A DNA stretch of 64,000 nt from Lysobacter enzymogenes (GCF_017355525.1 NZ_CP067395.1:4903501-4967500); one strand, 5' to 3'. Counted from the first letter of the stretch, positions 50,193 through 60,424 are shown. Numbers and translations: made by a program. The notes: a model not told the origin generated them from the sequence alone.

Positions 50193-52202
50193 TTACGGCG
50201 CCGCCTGCGGCCCGCGATATTCCGAACGCAGCCGCAACACTTCGACCCCGTTCTTCGGATGCGCCTGCTGCACCGTGATGTAGCCGGCCAGCGCGCGCCG
50301 CACCTGCGCGTGCGCGGCGCCGTCGTCGGGCTGCGGCAGCCACAGCACCGCCGCATCGAACGGCTTGTTGAGCTTGAGCGTCTGGGTGGTGCCGATCCAC
50401 AGCGGCGTGCCGTCCGACAGCACCGCCGGTGCCGGCCACAGCCGCAGCGCGTATTGCATGTCCGGGGTCGGGCCGTCGCGCAGCATCAGCAGCGATTCGG
50501 CCTGCGCGTCGAGCGTCGCCGGCAGCACCACCTGCTCGCGCGGCGGGGTGTCGTCGTCGAGCAAGGCGATGGTGTTGAGCCAGCTCGCCTGTTCCTGCAC
50601 GCGCCAGCCGGCCGCTTCCAGCGTGGCGCGCAGCGGCGGCAGCGGGCCGGCGACCTGCAGGTCCAGCGGCCAGCGCCGGCGCGCGTCGCGTTCGTTGCGC
50701 TGCGCCGGCAAGCTGCTCCAATCGTTCTGCCACCAGCGCTGCGCGTCCAGCACTTCGCTGGGCTTGGCCGATGCGAACTTGGCCAGCAGCGGATCGGCCG
50801 CGCGCGGCGCATGCCACAGCGCCGCGATCGCGAACACGCTGTAGAACAGCCACGCCAGCGGCCGCATCCAGAACGAGCGGGCGACGTGGCGGCGATAGGC
50901 GATGCCCAGCGCCAGCAGCCAGAAAATGCCGAACAAGGTGCCGCCGATCAGGTCGCTGGGCCAATGCGCGCCGAGGTACAGGCGGGCGAAGCCGACCAGG
51001 GTGGTGACCACGCCGGCCAGCAGGTACGGCCACACCCGCTGCCGGCCCGGCAGCTCGCGCGCGATCAGCACGGCGAAGAAGCCGAACACGATCGTGGTCA
51101 TGGTCACCGCGACCGACGGGAAGCCGAAGCCGGCCGGCGCGGTCGGCGGGCGCGGCATGTCGATGGCCCATTCCAGCAACGAAGTCAGCGCCAGCCCGAA
51201 CACGATCGCCGCGACCCAGTGCGCCGCGGCCATCCAGCGCCGCCGCCAGGCCAGATAGCCCAGCACCGCGATCGACGCCGGCGCCAGCACCATCGGATCG
51301 CCGAGGCAGGCCAGCGCCGCCATCAGCCGGTCGGCCAGCGGGTTGCGCAGGGTCCACATGAACTCGTGCACGGTATGGTCGATCTGCAAGGGCCCGCCGC
51401 TGGCCAGCAGCGTCGCCAGCAGGGTGAACCAGATCCAGCTGATCGCCAGCAGGCAGACCGCCAGCATCACCAGCGACGCCGACTCCGGGCGGTTGGGGCT
51501 GATCAGCGCGCCGGCGTAACGGCCCAGGCGCGGATGCGCGCGGGTCCAGCGCAGCGCGCGCGCGAGCAATTGGTCGGCGTGGTTGGCGAACCAGCGCCAG
51601 GTGTAGAGCACGCCGGCCCACACCGCCGCCACCGCGACCAGCAGCGCGCCGAGCACCACCGCTAGGCGGTCGGCGACCGCGGCCACCGCGTCGTAGGAGG
51701 CGCCGAGCACCCAGCCCGGGGCCAGGAACAGCGCCGACCAGGTGACGCAGGCGAACAGGCTCGGAATCGCGTAGCGCCGCATCGGCATGTGCAGCATGCC
51801 GGCGATGGCCGGCACGAACGGGCGCACCGCGCCGACGAAGCGCGCGATCACGATGCTCTTGCTGCCGTGGCGGTGGAACAGGGTCTCGCCGCGGTCGATC
51901 CATTGCGGATAGCGCGAGAACGGCCAGCGCTGGCGCAGCTGCGGGCCCCAGCGGTGGCCGATCCAGTAACTCAGGCCGTCGCCGGCGAACGCGCCCATCG
52001 TCGCGCAGAACAGCGCGTAAGGACCGTTGATGTGGCCCAGCCCGACCAGGGTGCCGACCGCGAACAGCAGCGGCAGCGCGGGGACCGCGATGCCGAGGAT
52101 GATGAGGGCGTCGCAGAACGCGATCAGGAAGATCACGATGCCCGCGGCGATGGGATGGGCCGCGATCCATGCGGTCGCGCTTTCGAGCCAGGCTGAATCC
52201 AT
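50193..52202 (-). CDS. DedA - PAP2 phosphatase - LssY-C membrane fusion
   Basis: The 669-residue product is a three-domain fusion. Residues 1 to about 210 are DedA/SNARE-associated (LIAFCDALIILGIAVPALPL; ARFVGAVRPFVPAIAGMLHM). The middle (about 240-440) is a PAP2 acid phosphatase with DMPRPPTAP, GFPSVAVTMT and RLYLGAHWPSDLIGG, the last carrying the catalytic His. The C-terminus (about 460-669) is LssY-like. It probably flips or dephosphorylates lipid phosphates such as undecaprenyl-PP. The start at 52202 sits 6 nt after a perfect TATAAT, indicating a leaderless mRNA. Confidence 0.9.
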   Translation of the reverse strand: MDSAWLESATAWIAAHPIAAGIVIFLIAFCDALIILGIAVPALPLLFAVGTLVGLGHINGPYALFCATMGAFAGDGLSYWIGHRWGPQLRQRWPFSRYPQWIDRGETLFHRHGSKSIVIARFVGAVRPFVPAIAGMLHMPMRRYAIPSLFACVTWSALFLAPGWVLGASYDAVAAVADRLAVVLGALLVAVAAVWAGVLYTWRWFANHADQLLARALRWTRAHPRLGRYAGALISPNRPESASLVMLAVCLLAISWIWFTLLATLLASGGPLQIDHTVHEFMWTLRNPLADRLMAALACLGDPMVLAPASIAVLGYLAWRRRWMAAAHWVAAIVFGLALTSLLEWAIDMPRPPTAPAGFGFPSVAVTMTTIVFGFFAVLIARELPGRQRVWPYLLAGVVTTLVGFARLYLGAHWPSDLIGGTLFGIFWLLALGIAYRRHVARSFWMRPLAWLFYSVFAIAALWHAPRAADPLLAKFASAKPSEVLDAQRWWQNDWSSLPAQRNERDARRRWPLDLQVAGPLPPLRATLEAAGWRVQEQASWLNTIALLDDDTPPREQVVLPATLDAQAESLLMLRDGPTPDMQYALRLWPAPAVLSDGTPLWIGTTQTLKLNKPFDAAVLWLPQPDDGAAHAQVRRALAGYITVQQAHPKNGVEVLRLRSEYRGPQAAP

Positions 52203-52208
52203 CGGTCG

Positions 52209-52214
52209 ATTATA
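52209..52214 (-). promoter_or_regulatory. TATAAT box 6 nt before the DedA-PAP2 start codon
   Basis: Minus-strand TATAAT at 52214-52209, CGACCG, then ATG at 52202. Transcription should begin at the start codon. No good -35 at 17 nt; a TG lies 2 nt upstream of the box, a partial extended -10. Confidence 0.6.
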
Positions 52215-52394
52215 GGCAGGGCGGGCTGTGGCGAGGATGAAGCGGCAAGGCGACCCACCGCACCGGGCGTGACCGTCGGTGACGGGCTGTAACCTGCGCG
52301 GCCGGGCCGGCGGACCGGTCCGCGCGCGAGCCCCGCCGGCGCGGCCGCGGCGCCGCGGGACGGGCCCGCGATCGGTCCGAAGTACACTGCGCGG

Positions 52395-53051
52395 ATGTCG
52401 GAAGTGATCGAAGTGACCGCGCTGAAGGCCGATAGTTTCGGCCGCATCGCCCTGATGCGCGACGGCCGCGGCCTGTTCGTGCGCCGCGACCTCGGCCACG
52501 TGCCGTGGTGGCTGCGCCTGCCGGCGTGGTGGCTGGCGCGGCGCGAGGCGCGCGCGCTGCAACGCATCCACGGCCTGGAGGCGACCCCGCAACTGCTCGG
52601 CTGGGACGGCCGCAAGCTCGACCGCAGTTATTTGGACGGCGCGGCCATGTACCAGCGCCCGCCGCGCGGCGACCTGGCCTATTTCCGCCGCGCCCGCCGC
52701 CTGTTGCAGCGCCTGCACCGGCGCGGGCTGGCGCACAACGATCTGGCCAAGGAAGCCAACTGGCTGGTGCTGACCGACGGGACCCCGGCGATCATCGACT
52801 TCCAGCTGGCCGTGCGCGGCGACCCGCGCTCGCCGTGGATGCGCCTGCTCGCGCGCGAGGACCTGCGCCATCTGCTGAAGCACAAGCGCACCTATTGCCC
52901 GCAGTGCCTGACCCCGGTCGAGCGGCGCGTGCTCAAGCGCCATTCCTGGGTGCGCGAGCTGTGGTTCGTCACCGGCAAGCCGGTCTACCGCTTCGTGACC
53001 CGGCGCATCCTGCATTGGGAAGACAACGAAGGGCAGGGGCCCAAGCCCTGA
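52395..53051 (+). CDS. Small protein kinase-like (RIO/Kdo-kinase-like) protein
   Basis: The 218-residue product has the catalytic core of the kinase-like superfamily: RRGLAHNDLAKEANWLVL (HND...N catalytic loop) and PAIIDFQLAV (DFQ in place of DFG), with a degenerate N-lobe. A Cys pair (TYCPQC) and a basic C-terminus follow. It resembles small RIO1/WaaP-type kinases that act on LPS or protein. It is divergent from the DedA-PAP2-LssY gene, which suggests an envelope connection. Kinase substrate unknown. Confidence 0.78.
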   Translation: MSEVIEVTALKADSFGRIALMRDGRGLFVRRDLGHVPWWLRLPAWWLARREARALQRIHGLEATPQLLGWDGRKLDRSYLDGAAMYQRPPRGDLAYFRRARRLLQRLHRRGLAHNDLAKEANWLVLTDGTPAIIDFQLAVRGDPRSPWMRLLAREDLRHLLKHKRTYCPQCLTPVERRVLKRHSWVRELWFVTGKPVYRFVTRRILHWEDNEGQGPKP

Positions 53052-53212
53052 GCGTCAGCGGATCGAACGGCCGCGCTTCAAACACCATCGTTTGAAACGT
53101 ATGGTGCGCGCCGTTCGCGAACGCGCCGGCGGCAACGGCGGCGCGCGCGGCTTGGGTTTAGGATGAAGGCCACGTCCGCGCCGAGCGCGTCCCCTTCGAT
53201 TCCAGGCCGCCC

Positions 53213-54028
53213 ATGTCCACACTCCAAGGCAAGACCCTGTTCATCACCGGCGCCTCGCGCGGCATCGGTCGCGAGATCGCGCTGCGCGCCGCGCGCGACG
53301 GCGCCAACGTCGCGATCGTGGCCAAATCGTCGGTCGCCAATCCGAAGCTGCCGGGCACCATCCACAGCGTCGCCGCCGAAGTCGAAGCCGCCGGCGGCCG
53401 CGCGCTCGCGCTGAAGTGCGACATCCGCGAGGAAGACGAGGTCAACGCCGCGGTCGCCGCCGCCGTCGACGCGTTCGGCGGGCTCGACATCCTGGTCAAC
53501 AACGCCAGCGCGATCTGGCTGCGCGGCGCGCTGGACACGCCGATGAAGCGCTTCGACCTGATGCAGCAAGTCAACGCGCGCGGCAGCTTCCTGTGCGCGC
53601 AGGCCTGCCTGCCGTATCTGCGCAACGCGGCCAACCCGCACATCCTGACCCTGGCGCCGCCGCCGAGCCTGGACCCGAAGTGGTGGGCGCCGCACACCGG
53701 CTACACCCTGGCCAAGATGGGCATGAGCTTCGTGACCCTGGGCCTGGCCGGCGAGTTCGGTCCAACCGGAGTCGCGGTCAACGCCCTCTGGCCGAAGACC
53801 ATAATCGCCACCGACGCTCTAAACATGATCCCCGGCATCCCCCTGGACCGCTGCCGCAAACCCCAAATCGTCGCCGACGCCGTCCGCGAAGTCCTGATCC
53901 GCCCCGCCAAGGATTTCTACGGCCGCTTCCTCATCGACGAAGACGTGCTGAAGGAAGCCGGCGTCAGCGATTTCGAACAGTACTCGGTCGAACCCGGCAA
54001 GCCGCTGCTGCCCGACCTGTTCCTCTGA
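53213..54028 (+). CDS. Short-chain dehydrogenase/reductase, HSDL2-like
   Basis: The 271-residue Rossmann protein has TGASRGIG (13-20), LVNNASAIW, the active-site YTLAK and NALWPKTIIATDAL, a stretch that places it near the HSDL2 group. In that group Ser occurs in a (I/L)SPP segment before the Tyr; here the equivalent is TLAPPPS, so the Ser is Ala. An NAD(P)-dependent oxidoreductase is likely, perhaps on lipid-like substrates; activity is uncertain. It is monocistronic with a terminator. Confidence 0.88.
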   Translation: MSTLQGKTLFITGASRGIGREIALRAARDGANVAIVAKSSVANPKLPGTIHSVAAEVEAAGGRALALKCDIREEDEVNAAVAAAVDAFGGLDILVNNASAIWLRGALDTPMKRFDLMQQVNARGSFLCAQACLPYLRNAANPHILTLAPPPSLDPKWWAPHTGYTLAKMGMSFVTLGLAGEFGPTGVAVNALWPKTIIATDALNMIPGIPLDRCRKPQIVADAVREVLIRPAKDFYGRFLIDEDVLKEAGVSDFEQYSVEPGKPLLPDLFL

Positions 54029-54040
54029 TCGCGCCGCGGT

Positions 54041-54071
54041 AAAGAAAAAGCCCCGCGAATGCGGGGCTTTT
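54041..54071. terminator. Terminator shared by the SDR and DUF3472 genes
   Basis: AAAAGCCCCGC-GAAT-GCGGGGCTTTT between convergent genes. T-runs on both strands make it bidirectional. Confidence 0.9.
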
Positions 54072-54087
54072 CGTCGTGCCGCAGCGG

Positions 54088-55359
54088 TTACGGCGAAGCG
54101 TCGGGCAACGCCGCCAGGTTCACGTTCGGCCGCGCGTGCGAGCGCTTGCGCGCGACCGTCGTCCCGGGCGTTTCGGACTGGCTGAAGAAGCCGGTGTTGC
54201 GCAGATAGAAGGCCGACGCGACCGCGCCGCCGGTGATGTCCAGGCGCTGGCGGTTGCTGGCGGTGGCGTCGACGGTGAAGCGCGCCGAAGTCATTTCGGT
54301 CCACGCGCCGGTATTGCTGACCGCCCACTGGTTGCCGTACCAGGCCTTGCGGTCCAGATAGCCGAGCGCGGGATTGAAGCATTCGATGAACGAGTACACG
54401 CCCTTCTGGTACGTGGACGCGCCGTCGTACTTCCAGGTGGCGATGAACTTCCACGGACAATCGCGGCGGCCGCTGGCGCAGGGCAGGCCGAACCAGGCCG
54501 AATACAAGGTGCTGCCCAAACCGTCCGGATGCGCGCGGGTGATGAAGCGATAGGTCTGGCCGGGCTTCCAGTCGTAGCGCAGGAAGCTCTGGCCGCCGGT
54601 GCCTTCGCCGCCGAAGTCCTGGGCGACCACGTCGGCGCCTTTCTTCAGCAAGGTGGTCTTGCCGGTCGGCGAATCCCACACCGAGAACAGCACGCGCCGC
54701 TCGCTGGCCGAGTTGACCTGGATACCGGAATAGCCGCCGTTGAAGCCGTTGGCCATGAAGTACGAACCGATGTGGTCGTGGCCCTTGGGCACGGTGACTT
54801 CGCTGTAGAAATACTCGGTGTTGTCGGGCACCGAGAAGCCGAGGTGCCCGGACGGGCCGCGCCGCGACCAATAGAAATTGGCCGGATCGTTGGCGAACGT
54901 CAGTCCATCGGCGGTCGCGCTGCCGCCGACTTCCAGGCCGCTGATGTCGCCGTAGTAATCGCCGTCGCTGCGCACGCCGCGCAGGTCGACCTTGACGTAG
55001 CCGGGCCGCGAGACGTTGAAGCGGCCGACCGGGAACGAGGACGCGCCGCTGGCCAGCGAAGCCAGCCGGCGCTGGCCTTCGACCGTCACCTCGACGGTGC
55101 TGCGGGTCGCGCCGTTCAGCGCGCCTTGCAGGGAAAGATCGAGCTGGCCGGGGCGCTTGACGTAGAAATACACGCTGGCGACGGCGCGGTCGGAACTCCA
55201 GTTGTGCAGGCCGGTGTCGTCGACGAGTTCTTCGCCGGCCGGCGCGGCGCGGGTGACGAAGGCGTTGCCGCCCAACGGAACCACGGACTTGGTTTGCGCC
55301 AGGGCGGCGCCGGCGTGCAGCGCGAGGGACAACAGCAGCCAGGAAGCGGTGGGTCGCAT
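54088..55359 (-). CDS. Secreted DUF3472/DUF5077-type protein
   Basis: The 423-residue product has a signal peptide (cleavage after AALAQ, about 21), an N-terminal beta-sandwich with DUF5077-like features (DRAVASVYFYVKRPGQLDLS; VDLRGVRSDGDYYGDISGLE) and a C-terminal DUF3472-like region (ANFYWSRRGPSGHLGFSVPD; EYFYSEVTVPKGHDHIGSYF; VLFSVWDSPTGK). These domains occur in secreted proteins thought to act on or bind carbohydrates; enzymatic activity is not established. The start at 55359 has GGAGA upstream. There are paired Cys in LPCASGRRDCPWK. Confidence 0.82.
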   Translation of the reverse strand: MRPTASWLLLSLALHAGAALAQTKSVVPLGGNAFVTRAAPAGEELVDDTGLHNWSSDRAVASVYFYVKRPGQLDLSLQGALNGATRSTVEVTVEGQRRLASLASGASSFPVGRFNVSRPGYVKVDLRGVRSDGDYYGDISGLEVGGSATADGLTFANDPANFYWSRRGPSGHLGFSVPDNTEYFYSEVTVPKGHDHIGSYFMANGFNGGYSGIQVNSASERRVLFSVWDSPTGKTTLLKKGADVVAQDFGGEGTGGQSFLRYDWKPGQTYRFITRAHPDGLGSTLYSAWFGLPCASGRRDCPWKFIATWKYDGASTYQKGVYSFIECFNPALGYLDRKAWYGNQWAVSNTGAWTEMTSARFTVDATASNRQRLDITGGAVASAFYLRNTGFFSQSETPGTTVARKRSHARPNVNLAALPDASP

Positions 55360-55853
55360 GGTGGTTCTCCGGGTGGAGCGGTGAGCGCCGTCGGACGGCG
55401 TTGCGGGACACCTGAGTCGCGTCGCCCGCATCGGCGGCGAGGCGCGCGCAGCGGGTCGCGGCGATTACTCCACGGCTTTTCGGACAGCGTCAATGCGTCG
55501 GGCGCCGTGTAATTCCGCGCCCCAATCGCGGCGCGGACTTGCGACGGAAAATCGCCGCCGTGAAAGTTTCCGGCGCCGCCTTCGGCATGGAAATCGGCGG
55601 AAAACGCGCGGATTCGGCGTTGAATCGCTGGCGGAAACGAAAGTCGAAGCGGGCTTTGGCTTTCGTTGCGATGAGATGGTCGTCGCGACTTTCGTTGCAA
55701 CGACGGGGCGCAATCGCGTTCGTTCGTTCGACGCGCACGCGACGGCTTTAGATGCGGCGATGCAGGCGCGCCGGATTTCGCAGCAGCCGTCGTCTTGACT
55801 GGATCGATGCGGCGGCCGCAGCCCAGAGGCTACGGCCGCCGAGCTTCAACGCC
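55360..55853. other. Non-coding region between DUF3472 and M20 genes
   Basis: 494 bp with no recognisable gene. It contains small inverted words such as ACGAAAG/CTTTCGT (about 55636-55668) and repeated TTTCGTTGC. Both neighbours are leftward, so it should hold the promoter of the DUF3472 gene and the 3' end of the M20 transcript. Confidence 0.45.
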
Positions 55854-57461
55854 TCACTTCTTCGACTTCTTCAACGCATCCGACAGCGAATACAACAGAT
55901 CGACATAGAACCGCTCCACCTGCGTCAGGCTCGCGATCTTCGATCCCTTGGCCGGCTCCACGACCATGTACTCGTTCGGCGCGTGCGCGCCGCTGCCATG
56001 GCCGAGGCCGCCGGAAATCATCGGCAGGCCCAGGGTCTGGGTGAACACGTAATACGGCGCGCTGCCGGCGATGCGCGGCGCCACCGGCGGGGTCTGGCCG
56101 TACTTGCGGTAGACGCTCAGCGCCGCACGCGTCAGCGGCGCCTGCACCGAAGTCTGCGCCGGCGGATAGCCCGACAGCTTGCGGATCTCGATGTCCTTGA
56201 AACCCTTGTCGTCGAGGCGTTTGCGGATCAACGCCAGCGCCTGGTCCGGGGTCTGGTCGGGCACCAGGCGCGAATCGACCTTGGCCACCGCGCGGTGCGG
56301 CAGGATCGTCTTCACCCCTTCGCCGGTATAGCCCGCGACCAGGCCGTCGATGTTGAGCGTGGTGTCGAACAGCTCCGCCGCGGTCGCGTCGCGATAATCG
56401 CGGCCGTTCTTCCAGCGCGCCGCGCCCAGCGATTCCAGTTGCTTGGCCGGATCGGCGCGATCGCGCACCACGCCGTTGAACAACTGCTGCTCCTCGCGGT
56501 TGGGCGCGCGGATCGCGTCGCGGTAACCGGGCACCGCGATCTCGCCGTCGGGGCCGGTCAGCGTCGCCAGCGCCTGCACCAGCCGCCAGCTCGGCGAATC
56601 GAGCTTGGCCGCGAGCGAGCCGTGCACTTCGGCCTTCTGCGGACCGCCGCTGACGGCGTTGCCGCGCGCTTCCAGCTCCATGTACAAGATGCCTTTCACG
56701 CCGAGGAACATCGACGCGCCGCCGTCGCGGTCCTGGGTGTTCATCGGGAAGAACACGCCGTCGGCCTTGCGCAAGGTGTCGGCGTACTTCGCCACCACTT
56801 CGGGGTAATGCGGCGAACCCAGTTCTTCCTCGCCTTCGGCCAGCACGATCAGGTTCACCGGCGGCTTGCCGCGGGTCTTGATCAGCGCGTCGAGCGCATT
56901 GAGAAACGCGCGCTGCGGGCCTTTCTGATTGGTCGCACCGCGCGCCATCAGCACCTTGCCGAGCCCGGGCTCGTCGACCAGCGAACCGGCGAAGGCGTCG
57001 ACCTTCCAGCCGGTGGGCTCGATCGGCTGCACGTCGTACATCATGTAGACCACCAGCGTGTGCTCGGCGCCGGCGTCGTAATAGCCGTACACGCCGGGGT
57101 GGCCGCTGGTCGGCACCAACGCGGTGTCGCGAAAGCCCAGCTGTTGCAGGTCCGCGCGCAGCAGCTCGGCCATCTGCGCGATGCCCTGGTTTTGCGCGCT
57201 GATCGAAGGCTGGCGCACCCAGCGCTGCAGCTGGGCCAGATGCTCGGCGCTGTGCTGGTCGAGATACGCGTAGACGTCGGCGTAGTCGCCGCCGAACGGC
57301 GCGACCGTGGCCGCGTCGAACGCGGCGGTTTCGGTGATGGCGATCTTCGGCGTTGCGGCGTGGGCGGCGCCGAGCAGCGCGGCGCCGAGCAAAGAAGCGG
57401 ACAGCAGCGATGCGGACAGCAGCGATGCGGACAGCGGCACAGCGGTACGGCGACGGCGCAT
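55854..57461 (-). CDS. Secreted M20-family peptidase-like protein with altered metal ligands
   Basis: The 535-residue product has a signal peptide whose core is a repeated SASLL unit, and the M20/M28 fold. The catalytic Asp (D143 in YMMYDVQP), catalytic Glu pair (EGEEELG, 209-215) and a late HAPNE remain. Three usual zinc ligands are changed: His of the GHxD motif is M141, the bridging Asp of (A/S)DxKG is N178 (GATNQKG), and the Asp after the second strand is N241 (PMNTQ). It is therefore an atypical subfamily: possibly a one-metal or non-enzymatic protein. I chose ATG 57461 (GAGGGG upstream) over 57479. Confidence 0.85.
   Translation of the reverse strand: MRRRRTAVPLSASLLSASLLSASLLGAALLGAAHAATPKIAITETAAFDAATVAPFGGDYADVYAYLDQHSAEHLAQLQRWVRQPSISAQNQGIAQMAELLRADLQQLGFRDTALVPTSGHPGVYGYYDAGAEHTLVVYMMYDVQPIEPTGWKVDAFAGSLVDEPGLGKVLMARGATNQKGPQRAFLNALDALIKTRGKPPVNLIVLAEGEEELGSPHYPEVVAKYADTLRKADGVFFPMNTQDRDGGASMFLGVKGILYMELEARGNAVSGGPQKAEVHGSLAAKLDSPSWRLVQALATLTGPDGEIAVPGYRDAIRAPNREEQQLFNGVVRDRADPAKQLESLGAARWKNGRDYRDATAAELFDTTLNIDGLVAGYTGEGVKTILPHRAVAKVDSRLVPDQTPDQALALIRKRLDDKGFKDIEIRKLSGYPPAQTSVQAPLTRAALSVYRKYGQTPPVAPRIAGSAPYYVFTQTLGLPMISGGLGHGSGAHAPNEYMVVEPAKGSKIASLTQVERFYVDLLYSLSDALKKSKK
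57397..57437. repeat. 15-bp tandem repeat inside the M20 signal peptide
   Basis: GCGGACAGCAGCGAT at 57397-57411 and 57412-57426, then a partial copy to 57437. On the coding strand it encodes repeated SASLL in the hydrophobic core, so copy number could vary in frame. Confidence 0.8.
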
Positions 57462-57521
57462 GGCGTTTCCCCTCGGCATGGACGGTGTCGGCCCGGGGCG
57501 CCGCGCGCCGGTCGCGCGCGG

Positions 57522-58394
57522 TCAGCCCATGGGCGTGGGCAGATGATGCCCGCAATTGCGGCAGAACAGCGCTTCCGGGTCGTGGCCCTCGAGCCCGCAC
57601 TGCGGACAGCCGCGACGGTCGAGGTGGCCGCGTTCGTGGCTGGCCTCGCGCAGGCTGCTGGCCAGCTCGGCGGTGTAGATGCCGGTCGGCACCGCGATCA
57701 CGCTGTAGCCGATCAGGATCAGCACCGAGGCGATGAAACGCCCCAGCGGCGTGCCCGGGGCGATGTCGCCGAAGCCGACCGTCGCCATGGTCACGATCGC
57801 CCAGTACATGCCGGTGGGAATGCTGGTGAAGCCGTGTTCCGGGCCTTCGACCACGTACATCAGCGCGCCGAAGATCACCACCACGGTCAGCACCGCGCTG
57901 ATGAACACGAAAATCTTGCGCCGGCTGCGCCACAGCGCGCCGACCAGCATGCCGCCTTCCTCGACGTACTGGGTCAGCTTGAGGATGCGGAACAGCCGCA
58001 GCATGCGCAGCACCCGCACCACCAGCAGGCTCTGGCTGCCGGGGATCAGCAGCGACAGGTAGGTCGGCAGGATCGACAGCAGGTCGATCAGCCCCCAGCT
58101 GCTCAGCGCGTAGCGCCACGGCCGCCGCACCACCGCCAGGCGCAGGGCGTACTCGACGGTGAACAGCGCGGTGAACACCCACTCCAGGCCGTACAGCCAC
58201 GACGACCAGCGCGCATGGAAGCGCGGCACGCTGTCGAACATGATGACCAGCACGCTGGCCAGGATCAGCGCGATCAGCAGCAGGTCGAAGTTGCGCGACG
58301 GCGGGGTGTCGTGGCGGTAGATGATGTCGAACCAACGCCGGCGCCAGCCCGTTTCGGTGGCCGGGTTGAGTTGCGGGTCCAGCAGAAGTCGCAT
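57522..58394 (-). CDS. Voltage-gated K+ channel (Kv type) with C-terminal zinc ribbon
   Basis: The 290-residue product has six TM segments, an Arg-rich S4 (VVRVLRMLRLFRILKL), and the K+ selectivity filter TVGFGD between S5 and S6. The pore helix WAIVTMATVGFGD is canonical. The C-terminus has a zinc-ribbon: CPQC...CRNC (two CxxC pairs separated by 14 residues). Bacterial Kv channels are common; the zinc ribbon may add an interaction or regulatory surface. The start (58394) lacks a strong Shine-Dalgarno. A single gene between M20 and argD, divergent to argD. Confidence 0.92.
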   Translation of the reverse strand: MRLLLDPQLNPATETGWRRRWFDIIYRHDTPPSRNFDLLLIALILASVLVIMFDSVPRFHARWSSWLYGLEWVFTALFTVEYALRLAVVRRPWRYALSSWGLIDLLSILPTYLSLLIPGSQSLLVVRVLRMLRLFRILKLTQYVEEGGMLVGALWRSRRKIFVFISAVLTVVVIFGALMYVVEGPEHGFTSIPTGMYWAIVTMATVGFGDIAPGTPLGRFIASVLILIGYSVIAVPTGIYTAELASSLREASHERGHLDRRGCPQCGLEGHDPEALFCRNCGHHLPTPMG

Positions 58395-58528
58395 GCCTGT
58401 CCTCTCCTCGCAGGCCGGTCATTGTGCCCGCGGCGAGGCAGCGCGGCGTGATGCCGGCGGCGGCCCTGCACGCGCCGGGGCGACCTGCGACAATGGCCGT
58501 TCCGCTCCCACCCACGCCTTGCCGCCCT

Positions 58529-59749
<1,221 letters not shown>

Positions 59750-59769
59750 GCCGCACGGGCGCGGCGGCG

Positions 59770-60189
59770 ATGCGCTGCGTGTTCTGCGATCTGCTCGCCG
59801 GCCGCGCGCCGGCGAGCTTCGTCCATCGCGACGAGCATCTGTCCGCGTTCGTCGACCTGCGCCAGGCGGTCGCGGGCCACGTGCTGATCGTGCCGAACCG
59901 GCATGTGGAAACGCTGTACGACCTCGACGAAGACACCGCCGGCCGGATGATGGCGCTGGCGGTGCGGGTGGCGCGCGCACTGGCCGTCGAGTTCGACCCG
60001 CCCGGGCTCAACCTGTGGCAATCCAACGGCGATGCTGGCGGGCAGGAAGTCCCGCACGTGCATCTGCACGTGCAACCGCGCCGCGTCGGCGACGGCTTGA
60101 TGCGCGTCTATCCCAATGGCGTGCCGGCGCCGAGCCCGCGCGAGACCCTCGACGAGCTGGCCGCGCGCCTGACCGCCCACCTTTTGTAG
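59770..60189 (+). CDS. HIT-family nucleotide hydrolase
   Basis: The 139-residue product has the histidine triad HVHLHVQP near residue 100 and begins MRCVFCDLLAGRAPASFV, as HinT/Fhit proteins do. It hydrolyses nucleoside phosphoramidates or dinucleotide polyphosphates. It is probably co-transcribed with argD (20-bp gap). Its last codons and TAG stop (60187-60189) lie in the left arm of a REP element, so the tail (AHLL) may be element-derived. Confidence 0.9.
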   Translation: MRCVFCDLLAGRAPASFVHRDEHLSAFVDLRQAVAGHVLIVPNRHVETLYDLDEDTAGRMMALAVRVARALAVEFDPPGLNLWQSNGDAGGQEVPHVHLHVQPRRVGDGLMRVYPNGVPAPSPRETLDELAARLTAHLL

Positions 60190-60322
60190 GAGCGGCGCGA
60201 GCCGCGAGCGCGCCAACGCACCTACGGCGAACGCTGCCCGTGGCCGATATGCCTGCCCCGCGCGTTCGAAGCCGCGGCGCGAACGGCCACTCCGCGGTCG
60301 CGGCTCGCGCCGCTCCTACAGG
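60186..60322. repeat. REP-like inverted repeat, copy 5 (supplies a stop codon)
   Basis: Left arm GTAGGAGCGGCGCGAGCCGC from 60186, right arm ending CTCGCGCCGCTCCTACAGG at 60322. The left-arm TAG is the stop codon of the HIT gene. Confidence 0.9.
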
Positions 60323-60424
60323 TCGCTCCGGCCGTCCTGGATCCAGCGAATACCGAAGCTCCGGCCCCTTCGCGCTGGCTCGAAACCCCGCAAAACCCGG
60401 CCCTTTACCCCCGAGCCCAAATCA

